This document shows, piece after piece, positions 8,125 through 18,892 of a stretch of 64,000 nucleotides of DNA. Made by a program: the position numbers and the translations under genes. This stretch comes from Nocardiopsis quinghaiensis (lineage in GTDB: Bacteria; Actinomycetota; Actinomycetes; Streptosporangiales; Streptosporangiaceae): the NCBI RefSeq assembly GCF_008638365.1, contig NZ_VWVU01000004.1, positions 62,001-126,000 of the forward strand, given 5' to 3'. The notes beneath the pieces were generated by a model, which ran no database searches, was not told the origin of the DNA, and worked only from the letters and a program-made list of their open reading frames with translations. The stretch's first letter is position 1; each line of letters starts with the position of its first letter.

Positions 8125-9681
8125 GTGACTACCAATCTTGGGCAAACCGGCTCCGTGAACGAGCCCTACGCAACCTTGCCGACCGTGCCGTACCTGTCGG
8201 AACCGGGGTCGGCCACCGCTACCAGCCTGTACATCGACGGGGAGTGGAAGGCGGCCCGCAACGGCCGGGTCCGGGAGATCCTGGACCCCGCGGACGCCTC
8301 CGTCCTGACCATCGTCAGCGAGGGCGGCCGAGCCGACACCGAGGACGCCATCGCCGCCGCCCGGCGCGCCTTCGACGAGGGGGAGTGGCGCGGCGTCTCC
8401 GACGACGAGCGCGGCGAACTCGTCGGACGTATCGCCGACCTCCTCCAGCGCGACCGCGAGGAGATCGCGGTCATGGAGTCCCTCGACACCGGAAAGACCA
8501 TCGAGGAGGGCGGGATCGACGTCGACGACGTCACCAACGTCTTCCGCTACTACTCGGGCCTGGCCGGGAAGGACGCGGGACGCCTCGTGTCGGCTCCCGA
8601 GGGCGTGCACAGCAAGGTGGTCTACGAGCCCGTCGGCGTCTGCGGCATGATCACGCCCTGGAACTACCCGCTGCTCCAGCTCGCCTGGAAGGTGGCCCCG
8701 GCCCTGGCGGCGGGCAACACCATGGTGGTCAAGCCCAGCGAGATCACTCCCGTCACCACCGCCAAACTCGTCGAGCTCACCGCCGAGGCGGGCATCCCGG
8801 CGGGCGTGGTCAACCTGGTCCTGGGCAGCGGTCCCGACGCGGGCGCACCGCTGTCCGAGCACCCCGACGTGGACCTGGTCTCCTTCACCGGCGGGCTGGC
8901 CACCGGCAGGCGGATCATGTCGGCGGCCTCCGAGACGATCAAGAAGACCGCCCTGGAACTCGGCGGCAAGAACCCCAACATCATCTTCCCGGACGTGGAC
9001 CTGGACACCGCGGTGGACTACGCGCTCATCGCCGCGTTCTTCCACTCCGGCCAGGTGTGCTCGGCCGGTGCCCGTCTCATCGTGCACAACGACATCCACG
9101 ACGCCTTCACCACCGAACTCGCCCGCCGCGCCGAGGCCATCCGCATCGGTCGCGGCCAGGAGGAGGGCGTGCGCTGCGGCCCGCTGGTCTCGGCCGAGCA
9201 CCGCGCCAAGGTGGAGGCCGCCGTCGCGCGCGGCGTCGAGGAGGGCGCCCGGATCATCGCCGGGGGCAAACGGCCCGACGACCCGGCCCTCTCCGAGGGC
9301 TACTTCTACCGGCCCACCGTGTTCGTCGACTGCGAACACTCCATGGACATCGTCCAGACCGAGGTCTTCGGTCCGGTCGTGACCGTGGAGCGGTTCGAGA
9401 CCGAGGCGCAGGCGATCCGGTTGGGCAACGACACCGACTACGGGCTCTCCGGCGGCGTGTGGACCGACGACACCGCCCGGGGCGAGCGGGTCGCGGCGGC
9501 CCTGCAGCACGGAACCGTCTGGATCAACGACTTCGGCCCCTACATCCCCGGCGCCGAGTGGGGCGGCTACGGCCGGAGCGGCATCGGCCGCGAGCTGGGG
9601 CTGCAGGGTCTGGACGAGTACCGCGAGGCCAAGCACATCTACCGCAACCTGGCACCCGAGCCCCAGCGCTGGTTCGGCTGA
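8125..9681 (+). CDS. betB: Betaine-aldehyde dehydrogenase (BetB type)
   Basis: About 518 residues of an NAD(P)-dependent aldehyde dehydrogenase. It shows the cofactor region ITPWNYPLLQ and VVKPSE, the activating Glu in LELGGKNPN, the catalytic Cys in FHSGQVCSAGARLIV and the C-terminal FGGxGxSGxGRE-like GGYGRSGIGRELG. It converts betaine aldehyde to glycine betaine, an osmoprotectant. The start is uncertain: GTG at 8125 follows an AGACGAGG ribosome site, while GTG codons at 8092 and 8155 are alternatives. The choline dehydrogenase gene follows 184 bases later, with a hairpin between. Confidence 0.85.
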   Translation: MTTNLGQTGSVNEPYATLPTVPYLSEPGSATATSLYIDGEWKAARNGRVREILDPADASVLTIVSEGGRADTEDAIAAARRAFDEGEWRGVSDDERGELVGRIADLLQRDREEIAVMESLDTGKTIEEGGIDVDDVTNVFRYYSGLAGKDAGRLVSAPEGVHSKVVYEPVGVCGMITPWNYPLLQLAWKVAPALAAGNTMVVKPSEITPVTTAKLVELTAEAGIPAGVVNLVLGSGPDAGAPLSEHPDVDLVSFTGGLATGRRIMSAASETIKKTALELGGKNPNIIFPDVDLDTAVDYALIAAFFHSGQVCSAGARLIVHNDIHDAFTTELARRAEAIRIGRGQEEGVRCGPLVSAEHRAKVEAAVARGVEEGARIIAGGKRPDDPALSEGYFYRPTVFVDCEHSMDIVQTEVFGPVVTVERFETEAQAIRLGNDTDYGLSGGVWTDDTARGERVAAALQHGTVWINDFGPYIPGAEWGGYGRSGIGRELGLQGLDEYREAKHIYRNLAPEPQRWFG

Positions 9682-9729
9682 CACAGCACCCTTCCGGACC
9701 GCCCCGGGCGGCCCGGGACACCCGAACAC

Positions 9730-9762
9730 CCGGCGGCGCGGATCCGTCCTCCGCACCGCCGG
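9730..9762 (+). repeat. Hairpin between betB and betA
   Basis: A 13-base arm (9730-9742) pairs with 9750-9762 with one mismatch. It may attenuate readthrough or stabilise the upstream message; no T-run follows. Confidence 0.4.
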
Positions 9763-9865
9763 GCGTCCCGTGGCGACGTCCTCGGCCGACACGAGAAGAG
9801 GGCCCCGCACAGGTCGGTTTCCCCCCGGCATCCCCTTGGGCAGAGACAACGAGAGGAATCGGACC

Positions 9866-11437
9866 GTGGCTCCGACCGAGAGCACCTACGACTACGTGAT
9901 CGTCGGCGGCGGTACCGCCGGCTCGGTGATCGCCAACCGGCTCACCGAGGACCCCGGCACCACCGTGTGCCTGATCGAGGGCGGCCCCGACGACCGCGAC
10001 CTGGAGCACGTGCTGCGCCTGCGCGACTGGCTGAGCGTCCTGGACAGCGAGCTCGACTACGGCTACACCACCGTCGAGCAGCCGCGCGGCAACTCCAACA
10101 TCCTGCACTCCCGGGCCCGCGTGCTCGGCGGGTGCTCCTCGCACAACACGCTGATCAGCTTCCGGCCCTTCGCCGAGGACCTGGACGACTGGGTCGCGGC
10201 GGGCGCCGACGGCTGGGACAACGCCACGGTGCAGTCCTACGCCGACCGGATCAAGTGCAACATCGTCCCGGTCGCCGAGAAGGACCGCAACGCGATGGTC
10301 AAGGACTGGGTGTCCTCGGCCGCCGAGGCGGCGGGCGTCCCGGTGGTGGAGGACTTCAACGCCCTGACCTCCCACGGCGGCGGCTTCTCGGAGGGGGCGG
10401 GCTTCCTGTCCATCTCCTACGACCCCTACACCGGATACCGCTCCTCGGCCTCGGTGGCCTACCTGCACCCGATCATGGACGTGCGCGACAACCTCACCGT
10501 CATGCTGGAGACCTGGGTCGACCGGGTGCTCCTCGACGGCGACCGCGCCACCGGCGTCAGCGCCACGGCCGGGGACGGCACACGCGTCACCGTCAACGCC
10601 CGGCGCGAGGTGATCCTGTCCGCGGGTGCCGTGGACTCCCCCCGGCTGCTCATGCTCTCGGGGATCGGCAACGCCGGAGAGCTGCGGGAGGTGGGCATCG
10701 AGCCCCGCCACGACCTGCCCGGCGTCGGCGAGCACCTGCTCGACCACCCCGAGTCGATCATCATGTGGGAGACCGACAGGCCGGTCCCGCGGAACACGGT
10801 GATGGACTCCGACGCGGCCCTGTTCGTGCGGCGCGACGACAGCGATCCGCGCCCGGACCTGATGTTCCACATCTACCAGATCCCCTTCGACGACAACACG
10901 AAGCGGCTGGGCTACGAGTCCCCGCCCGACGGGTACGCGGTGTGCATGACACCGAACATCCCCCGTTCGCGCTCGTTCGGCAAGCTCTACCTCACCAGCG
11001 ACGACCCACAGGCCAAACCCGCGCTGGACTTCCGGTACTTCACCGACCCCGACGGCCACGACGAGAGGACGATCCTGGACGGGCTGAAGATCGCCCGCGA
11101 GGTCGCCGCCACCGAGCCGTTCAGGTCCTGGATCAAGCGCGAGGTCGCTCCCGGTCCCGGTGTCCGGAGCGACGAGGAGCTGGCGGAGTACGGCCGCCGT
11201 GCCGCCCACACCGTCTACCACCCGGCGGGCACCTGCAAGATGGGCGCCGCCGATGACGACACCGCCGTCGTCGACCCCCGGCTGCGCGTGCGCGGCCTGC
11301 GCGGTCTGCGCGTCGCCGACGCGTCGGTGTTCCCGACCCTGCCCACCCCCAACCCCATGGTCACGGTCCTGGCCCTCGGCGAACGCGCCGCGGACCTCGT
11401 CCGCGAGGACGCCCTGACCCCGGAGGACGCTGGATGA
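9866..11437 (+). CDS. betA: GMC oxidoreductase, choline dehydrogenase type
   Basis: A 523-residue flavoprotein: FAD dinucleotide motif VGGGTAGSV near residues 13-21, the second GMC signature in LSAGAVDSPRLLMLSGIG, and the C-terminal catalytic region with His in VYHPAGTCKMG and the NPMVTV Asn-Pro pair. With betB beside it, the likely role is oxidation of choline to betaine aldehyde. GTG at 9866 was chosen because GAGAGG precedes it by nine bases and the FAD motif starts ten residues in; earlier codons are unrelated. The stop overlaps the next ATG by four bases, the usual bet-transporter coupling. Confidence 0.87.
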   Translation: MAPTESTYDYVIVGGGTAGSVIANRLTEDPGTTVCLIEGGPDDRDLEHVLRLRDWLSVLDSELDYGYTTVEQPRGNSNILHSRARVLGGCSSHNTLISFRPFAEDLDDWVAAGADGWDNATVQSYADRIKCNIVPVAEKDRNAMVKDWVSSAAEAAGVPVVEDFNALTSHGGGFSEGAGFLSISYDPYTGYRSSASVAYLHPIMDVRDNLTVMLETWVDRVLLDGDRATGVSATAGDGTRVTVNARREVILSAGAVDSPRLLMLSGIGNAGELREVGIEPRHDLPGVGEHLLDHPESIIMWETDRPVPRNTVMDSDAALFVRRDDSDPRPDLMFHIYQIPFDDNTKRLGYESPPDGYAVCMTPNIPRSRSFGKLYLTSDDPQAKPALDFRYFTDPDGHDERTILDGLKIAREVAATEPFRSWIKREVAPGPGVRSDEELAEYGRRAAHTVYHPAGTCKMGAADDDTAVVDPRLRVRGLRGLRVADASVFPTLPTPNPMVTVLALGERAADLVREDALTPEDAG

Positions 11438-11816
11438 GTACACCGGTGACCCCGGTAACCGAAACCGCCGGCACACGCGGCGGCACCGCCGACGTCACCT
11501 TCTCGGTCCGCGACCTGTGGAAGATCTTCGGCGGGAACGCCGACAAGGTCATCGGCACCGGACCGGAGAACGCCGACCGGGACCGCGTCAGGGAGGAGAC
11601 CGGGTGCACCGTGGCGGTGCGCGACGTGTCCTTCCACGTGCGCCCGGGTTCCTCATCCAGGACCAGGGGATGATCAACGCGTTCGACCTGGACCTGGAGA
11701 TCGTCTACGCCGGTTCGGAGGCCTCGCAGATCACCGAGGTCCGGCGGCGGTACGCCGACGAGGAGCTCGATCCGACCGAAGCCGCAGAGGTCTGGGCGGG
11801 GGAGAACCCGGACGTG
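11434..11816 (+). pseudogene. Remnant of glycine-betaine ABC transporter genes (proV 5' end fused to proX pieces)
   Basis: The first 70 or so codons encode the N terminus of a ProV/OpuAA ATPase (DLWKIFGGNADKVIGTG, then GCTVAVRDVSFHVRPG) and stop just where Walker A should begin. From about 11649, in the +1 frame, the sequence becomes DLDLEIVYAGSEASQITEVR, typical of the ProX/OpuAC substrate-binding protein. After about 11760 it jumps again to ELDPTEAAEVWAGENPDV, typical of the last residues of ProX. So most of proV, all of proW and most of proX are missing. The original reading frame ends at 11673. It is coupled to betA, as an intact transporter gene would be. Confidence 0.75.
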
Positions 11817-11885
11817 CCCCACTCCGACCGCCGATCGCCGGCCGGCGGCCGTCACGCTGACACCCGCGGACCGAACGTCGGAGCG

Positions 11886-12125
11886 TCAGGCGGGCGGGTG
11901 CTCGTACCTGCGGCGCCGTCCCACCCAGTACACGTTCACGCAGGCGGCGACGAACCCCGCGCCGAACAGGATGACCAGCCACGTCTGGTCGGTCAACAGG
12001 TAGGCGCAGACCGTGGCGGCCAGGAGCACCAGGGCGCCGAACACGGCCAGCACCACGCGAAACCCCAGGGCGCTCGCCGGACGCTCGTGGCTGCCCAGAG
12101 GCCCCTTCAACCTGCCCCGTCGCAT
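11886..12125 (-). CDS. Small two-helix membrane protein
   Basis: A 79-residue protein opening MRRGRLKGPLGSHERPAS, followed by two hydrophobic helices at about 25-47 and 50-68 and a basic tail. The conserved-looking basic head plus two helices resembles DUF6343-type proteins of streptomycetes, but that name is tentative. ATG at 12125 is preferred over a GTG nine bases upstream because a GGAGGG ribosome site is correctly spaced only for the ATG. Confidence 0.6.
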   Translation of the reverse strand: MRRGRLKGPLGSHERPASALGFRVVLAVFGALVLLAATVCAYLLTDQTWLVILFGAGFVAACVNVYWVGRRRRYEHPPA

Positions 12126-12293
12126 GACGTCCACTCCCTCCGTGCCGTACGTCCCGCTCGTCTTCCTCCCCGACCCCTACCCATCAGAGGGAGGCGCACC
12201 GGGAGCGACGATGACGGAATTCGCGTGAGTCGACAGCCGTGGAAGAGGCGGTCGGCGTGCCCCTGAGCGGGGACGGAGGGCCGGCCCGAAACG

Positions 12294-12330
12294 CGGCGGG
12301 GGCGCCACTTGGGAAGGGGCGCCCCCGCCG
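12294..12330 (-). terminator. Terminator hairpin after purL
   Basis: A perfect 13-base stem (12294-12306 with 12318-12330) and an 11-base loop lie 14 bases beyond the purL stop in the direction of transcription. Confidence 0.7.
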
Positions 12331-12343
12331 TACGCGCGTGGTG

Positions 12344-14638
<2,295 letters not shown>

Positions 14639-14710
14639 GCGTGGTTCCGTTCGGGATGTGCGGATGTGGGCCGGGCCGTGGCGTCCGCCGAACGGCGCGG
14701 AAGGTCATGG

Positions 14711-15232
14711 TCAGGGGGTGACGGCCTCGCCCGCGTCACCGAGCATCAGCACCGGAGGGGACTCGGGGTCCTCGTGGGCGGAGGTGTCGGCCAGTATGTG
14801 CTCGCCGTCGCTGAGGAAGACCTGGCCCGCGGGCGCGCCCTGGGGCTGCTGCTCCTCCCAGCCCCGCTCGGTGAGGTGGGAGGCCACCGTCTCGACGACC
14901 CCGCGGGAGTCCTCGGGCAGTTCCCCGTCCTGGGTCATGACCATCACCAGCCGGACGCACTCGTCCTGCTCGCAGTACACGTCGGCCTCCGGGTCGGAGA
15001 CGTAGGACAGTCCGGACGGGGCCTGGCCGAGCACGTCCGCGTCCGGCGGCGAACCCGGGGCCTGACCGGTGCCCTGGCCCCCGTCCTGCTGGCCCTGACC
15101 CTGCGGCGGCGTGGCGACGGGCGCCGTCCCGATGGCGTTGAACAGACCCACGGCAGCGGACACCACCAAGCCCACGACGACCAGTCCGACGAGGACGAAC
15201 ATGGTCTTTCTGGAACGCAGCAGTGTCATCAA
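14711..15232 (-). CDS. Single-pass exported protein between purQ and purL
   Basis: A 173-residue protein with a basic head, one helix (about residues 11-32), a Pro/Gln/Gly-rich linker (40-65) and a small extracytoplasmic domain. That domain has two cysteines close together (YCEQDECVRLVMV) that could form a disulphide, and a later GWEEQQPQG turn. No family was recognised. It lies between purQ and purL, 28 bases from the purQ stop, so it is probably co-transcribed with purine genes although nothing suggests a purine role. Confidence 0.65.
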   Translation of the reverse strand: MMTLLRSRKTMFVLVGLVVVGLVVSAAVGLFNAIGTAPVATPPQGQGQQDGGQGTGQAPGSPPDADVLGQAPSGLSYVSDPEADVYCEQDECVRLVMVMTQDGELPEDSRGVVETVASHLTERGWEEQQPQGAPAGQVFLSDGEHILADTSAHEDPESPPVLMLGDAGEAVTP

Positions 15233-15260
15233 CGGCCAAACCCCCTGTCGGGTGTACGGG

Positions 15261-15956
15261 TCAGGCGTTCACCGGCGAACCGGCGGCCAGATGGGTGAGG
15301 ATCGAGGTGAAGAACCCGAGGCCCTCGGTGGAGGGGCCGGTGAGCGCCTCCACGGCGTGTTCGGGGTGCGGCATGAGGCCGACGACGTTCCCGTGCTCGT
15401 TGGTGATCCCGGCGATGCCGCGGCGGGAGCCGTTCGGGTTGCCGTCGACGTAGCGGACCACGACCCGGCCGGCGGCCTCCAGTTCGTCCAGGGTGTGCTC
15501 GTCGGCGACGTAGCTGCCCTCGCCGCTCTTGAGCACCACCAGGACCTCCTGGCCCTCGGCGTAGGAGCCGGTCCACGCGGTACCGGTGTTCTCCACACGC
15601 AGCACCTGGTCGCGGTTGACGAACCGCAGCGAGGAGTTGCGGGTCAGCGCGCCGGGGAGCAGGTGGCTCTCGCACAGGATCTGGAAGCCGTTGCAGATGC
15701 CCAGGACCGGCAGCGCGCCCGACCGGGCGGCCGGGACCAGTTCCGACATCAGCGGGGCGAACCGGGCGATGGCCCCGCAGCGCAGGTAGTCGCCGTAGGA
15801 GAAGCCGCCGGGCAGGACCACGGCGTCCACGCCCCTGAGGTCGGCGTCCGCGTGCCAGAGGGATACGGGTTCGGCACCCGCCAGCGCGACCGCGCGCGCG
15901 GCGTCCCTGTCATCGAGGGAGCCGGGGAAGGTGACGACGCCCACACGGGCTGTCAT
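15261..15956 (-). CDS. purQ: Phosphoribosylformylglycinamidine synthase glutaminase subunit PurQ
   Basis: A 231-residue class I glutamine amidotransferase. The nucleophile sits in [10 protein letters not shown], and the His/Glu pair in MPHPEHAVE completes the triad; [13 protein letters not shown] and [20 protein letters not shown] are PurQ-specific. It releases ammonia from glutamine for PurL, with PurS bridging the two. The ATG at 15956 (MTARVGVV) is preferred to one two codons earlier because family members begin directly before the first strand. Confidence 0.95.
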   Translation of the reverse strand: MTARVGVVTFPGSLDDRDAARAVALAGAEPVSLWHADADLRGVDAVVLPGGFSYGDYLRCGAIARFAPLMSELVPAARSGALPVLGICNGFQILCESHLLPGALTRNSSLRFVNRDQVLRVENTGTAWTGSYAEGQEVLVVLKSGEGSYVADEHTLDELEAAGRVVVRYVDGNPNGSRRGIAGITNEHGNVVGLMPHPEHAVEALTGPSTEGLGFFTSILTHLAAGSPVNA

Positions 15957-16367
15957 GAGCACACTCCGGGAGGTTGGGTCGGATCCATCCCCGCGGGCGC
16001 GGGGAGCGTTCGGCGAGGAGATGCCGGTGCCTGGCCCCGTCGCTGAGGACGGTGCGTCCGCACTTCGCAGCGTACCCGCTCACCTGTGCTCCGGTACGAC
16101 GGCGGACCCTTCGGGGAACCGCCGCTTGGGAGGATCCTCCCGACGGGGGGTCCGTCCCGCGCCCGTGCCCGTGTGCGATCCGACAGGGACGACGGGGCTC
16201 ACCGCCTGATGCGGCGGGCGCCGAGGCGAGCACCGCGGTGCGCGTCGCGTACGGGGCGCCGAGGGGCCGACCGGACCTGTGGTTTCCGTCACCGGGCCTT
16301 CCAGCGGGCCGAGGGGCGCCGTGTGGACCGCCGCACTCCGCGCGGACGGATCGCGGAGGCGGTCGTT
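15957..16367. other. Intergenic stretch upstream of purQ
   Basis: No convincing gene is seen. A perfect 14-base palindrome (GGGAGGATCCTCCC, 16129-16142) could act as terminator for the leftward ATPase gene at 16368-16847 or as a regulatory site before purQ. Open frames here have no family features. Confidence 0.5.
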
Positions 16368-16847
16368 TCACAGAAGGGCGTAGCGCTGGACCGGTATCCG
16401 CCCGGCCTCCTGCTCCTGTGGCGGTCCGTCGCACACGGTGAGCCTCTTGCGCAAAAGGACCGTCGTGCGCGGTTCCTCCTCGAAGTCGACCTCGTCCATG
16501 AGGTAACGCATCAGCAAAATACCCCTGCCCGATTCTGAGTCCAGAGCCGGGAGGGGCATGTGGTCGGTGGTGAACCTCGCGGTCAGCGCCGCGGGATCGG
16601 GCGCCTTTCCGGTATGGGATATCCGTAGTTCACACCACCGTCCGCCCATCTCGGCCTCGACCATGTAGTCGTGGGCGGGCTCGCCATGGTCCACCGCGTT
16701 GCTACAGGCCTCGGAGACGGCCAGGAGGATGTCGTCGACGCAGTCCCGGCACACGCCCCCTCGGACGAGGAGAGTGCCGAGGACATCGCGTGTGACGGAG
16801 ACCGTGTACGCCTGTCTGGGGAGGGAGATCGAGAAAACGGCGTCCAT
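16368..16847 (-). CDS. RsbW-like ATP-binding protein (HATPase_c_2), probable anti-sigma/regulatory kinase
   Basis: A 159-residue GHKL-fold protein: N-box DDILLAVSEACSNAVDHG, then a G-box ESGRGILLMRYLMDEVDF. A DxGxG-like motif is weak (HTGKAPDP). These single-domain kinases in actinomycetes phosphorylate anti-anti-sigma factors or bind sigma factors. The internal ATG at 16847 was chosen; the longer upstream reading covers a terminator. The MDAVFSISLPRQAYTVSVTR head is typical for the family. The gene lies between purS and purQ, and its partner is unknown. Confidence 0.82.
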   Translation of the reverse strand: MDAVFSISLPRQAYTVSVTRDVLGTLLVRGGVCRDCVDDILLAVSEACSNAVDHGEPAHDYMVEAEMGGRWCELRISHTGKAPDPAALTARFTTDHMPLPALDSESGRGILLMRYLMDEVDFEEEPRTTVLLRKRLTVCDGPPQEQEAGRIPVQRYALL

Positions 16848-16930
16848 TCGTACACCTCTCGTGCTCCGTTGTCGTGTTCGGCCCGGCTTATGAGAGAACC
16901 TTCCCCGGAGGCGGACGGAGTAAAACGAAC

Positions 16931-16956
16931 AGCCGTGCCCCTTGAGGGACACGGCT
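16931..16956 (-). terminator. Terminator downstream of purS
   Basis: AGCCGTG and CACGGCT arms enclose a short loop, and on the minus strand the hairpin is followed by a T-rich GTTCGTTTTACT tail, a textbook intrinsic terminator rare in this genome. It ends the purS message about 260 bases past its stop; the rest of 16848-17217 holds no gene. Confidence 0.7.
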
Positions 16957-17217
16957 GGAGTTTTCCGGCACTTCCGGCACGTCGGACACCATGCAAACGA
17001 ATTCACGGTTTTCCCGTCCGCCCCGAAGCAATGCGGCCGTCACGGGGGGAAACCGGCGACCGGTGTGGTCTGTGTCATACTCGACCGGGGGCGGAGACCG
17101 CCGGGAATCCCTGCTTTCCGGAAAGTTTTCGTTTTCCGTGAATCCCGCGATGGTAAAGGCGCCACCGGTGGGTTCCGGGCCGGGGCGTCCGGCGGGCACG
17201 CGCCCGCCGAACACGTC

Positions 17218-17463
17218 CTACTCCTCCACGCGGACCTCGTAGTCCTCGATGACGGTGTTGGCGAGCATGGTCTCGGCCAGGCGGCGGACGTCGGCGAGCC
17301 CGGCCTCGTCCACCGTGCCCTCGACCTCGACCTCGAAGCGCTTGCCCTGGCGGACCTCCTTGATCCCCTCGAAGCCCAGACGTGAGCAGGCCCCGGCGAT
17401 GGCCTGGCCCTGGGGGTCCAGGATCTCGGGCTTGAGCATGACGTCAACAACGACGCGGGCCAC
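17218..17463 (-). CDS. purS: Phosphoribosylformylglycinamidine synthase subunit PurS
   Basis: An 81-residue protein matching the full length of PurS: VARVVVDVMLKPEILDPQGQ at the start, then GFEGIKEVRQGKRFEV and the C-terminal NTVIEDYEV. PurS dimers bridge PurL and PurQ. The GTG at 17463 has GGAGG six bases upstream and gives the canonical N terminus; a longer upstream frame is not needed. It is separated from purQ by the ATPase gene and by a terminator, so it is probably expressed from its own promoter in 17464-17740. Confidence 0.9.
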   Translation of the reverse strand: MARVVVDVMLKPEILDPQGQAIAGACSRLGFEGIKEVRQGKRFEVEVEGTVDEAGLADVRRLAETMLANTVIEDYEVRVEE

Positions 17464-17740
17464 AGGGTCCTCCACAAGGAAACGGTGTGTGCCGCACATG
17501 CCTGCGGCGGGCGGGCCACCCCCCGTCGGACCGGAGGGGGCGACGCAAGCGTACGGTACGTCAGAGTGGGTAGGCGTCCTGACCAGGAGGCGCGCCGCGT
17601 CTTTACCGCACACTGACCAGTACCGGCGACTACAACGGGGCTCCCGTGACCCGTATCACGTGGCTTGATGTCATCATTAGAAGTGCGCGGTGGCGTCTAA
17701 CAGGGTGGAAGTGATCGTCCGGTCGTCCTGAGGGGGAATC

Positions 17741-18370
17741 TTGACGACTATCGAAATGGACCAGGCCTCCACGACTGGTGAGACCCGCGGCGAAGAGCAG
17801 CCGGAAGAGCAGGCACTGGACTTCGCCACCGCGGTGACACCGTTCGCCGAGCAGCTCTATCCCACGGCCCTGCGGATGACCCGCAACCCCGCCGACGCCG
17901 AGGATCTCGTACAGGAGACCTTCGCCAAGGCCTTCGCGAACTTTCACCAGTTCCGTGCGGGTACCAACCTGCGTGCCTGGCTTTACCGAATCCTGACCAA
18001 CACCTTCATCAACAGCTACCGCAAGAAGCAGCGCGAACCGCGCCAGGAGACCACCGACGAGATCAAGGACTGGCAGCTCGCCGCCGCCGAGGCGCACACG
18101 TCGTCCGGTATGCGGTCGGCGGAGAACGAGGTCCTGGACCACCTGCCCGACTCCGACATCAAGCAGGCGCTCGCCCGGCTGCCCGAGGAGTTCCAGGAGG
18201 TCATCTACCTCGTCGACATCGAGGGCTACGCCTACAAGGAGGTGGCCGAGCGCATGGGGACCCCGCTGGGAACGGTGATGTCCCGCCTGCACCGCGCCCG
18301 CCGCCAGCTCCGCGAGATGCTCGCCGACTACGCGCGCGACCGCGGGGTGCGTGTCTCCGCCGCCCACTAG
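17741..18370 (+). CDS. sigR: ECF sigma factor, SigR/SigH type
   Basis: A 209-residue group 4 sigma factor. Region 2 reads [29 protein letters not shown] then [24 protein letters not shown]; region 4 reads [46 protein letters not shown]. These are close to SigR/SigH, the thiol-oxidative-stress sigma factor. The start is TTG at 17741, five bases after AGGGGG; the ATG at 17756 is too far from it. No rsrA-like zinc anti-sigma gene follows, which is unusual. The 30-residue acidic N-terminal extension recalls the longer SigR isoform known in Streptomyces. Confidence 0.85.
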   Translation: MTTIEMDQASTTGETRGEEQPEEQALDFATAVTPFAEQLYPTALRMTRNPADAEDLVQETFAKAFANFHQFRAGTNLRAWLYRILTNTFINSYRKKQREPRQETTDEIKDWQLAAAEAHTSSGMRSAENEVLDHLPDSDIKQALARLPEEFQEVIYLVDIEGYAYKEVAERMGTPLGTVMSRLHRARRQLREMLADYARDRGVRVSAAH

Positions 18371-18892
18371 GGCGTATCCGGCGCACACGTCCCAGGCGCT
18401 CCCCAACGGCCAGGGCGGGCCGACGGCCCCGCCCGGGGCGCTCCCCGCCGATCCCCCGTCCGCGGCGTCCTCCGCCGCGTCCCCGTCTCCCCGTCCCCGT
18501 CCGGTGGGAATCCGCCCGCGAGGCCCGGGCCCCCGCCTCCCCACGACCGCACCAGCACTTCCGACGCGCCTTGCGGACCCCACGCGCACGCGGGGGCCGT
18601 CGTCGTGCGCCCGTCGCCGAGCAGCGCCCCGCTCCCGTACCGCGCCCACAACGTTGCCGGAAAGCCCTCGACGATGCTAGGAAGCCCTGCTAAACGCCCT
18701 GCCGGGCGGTCGAGGATCATGGGGGCCGCAGCCAAAAGGTGATGCTGAGGGCTTGCGCTCTCCATGGTGAGGTCTGTCACGATATGGGGAGGGCTGTCCA
18801 CCCTCACCCACCACCCCGGGTGAGGGCGGACCGTGATTCGGCCGATCAGCGTTCACCCACGCGAAGTCGGCCCCGACAACCCGAGGAGCGAC
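18371..18892. other. Intergenic stretch between sigR and pdhA
   Basis: A 522-base gap. No frame has family features, and no CxxC/HxxxC anti-sigma pattern is seen on either strand. It presumably holds the sigR terminator and the promoter of the dehydrogenase operon; no consensus was identified. Confidence 0.5.

Noticed and set aside
11676..12266. Continuation of the frame beyond the ProX remnant as a functional gene
   Set aside because: After about 11816 the translation loses all resemblance to ProX and becomes Arg/Pro/Gly noise over an opposite-strand membrane-protein gene.
18367..18807. A leftward frame after sigR considered as the missing anti-sigma gene
   Set aside because: No HxxxCxxC motif, Gly/Arg/Pro-rich composition and no ribosome site.
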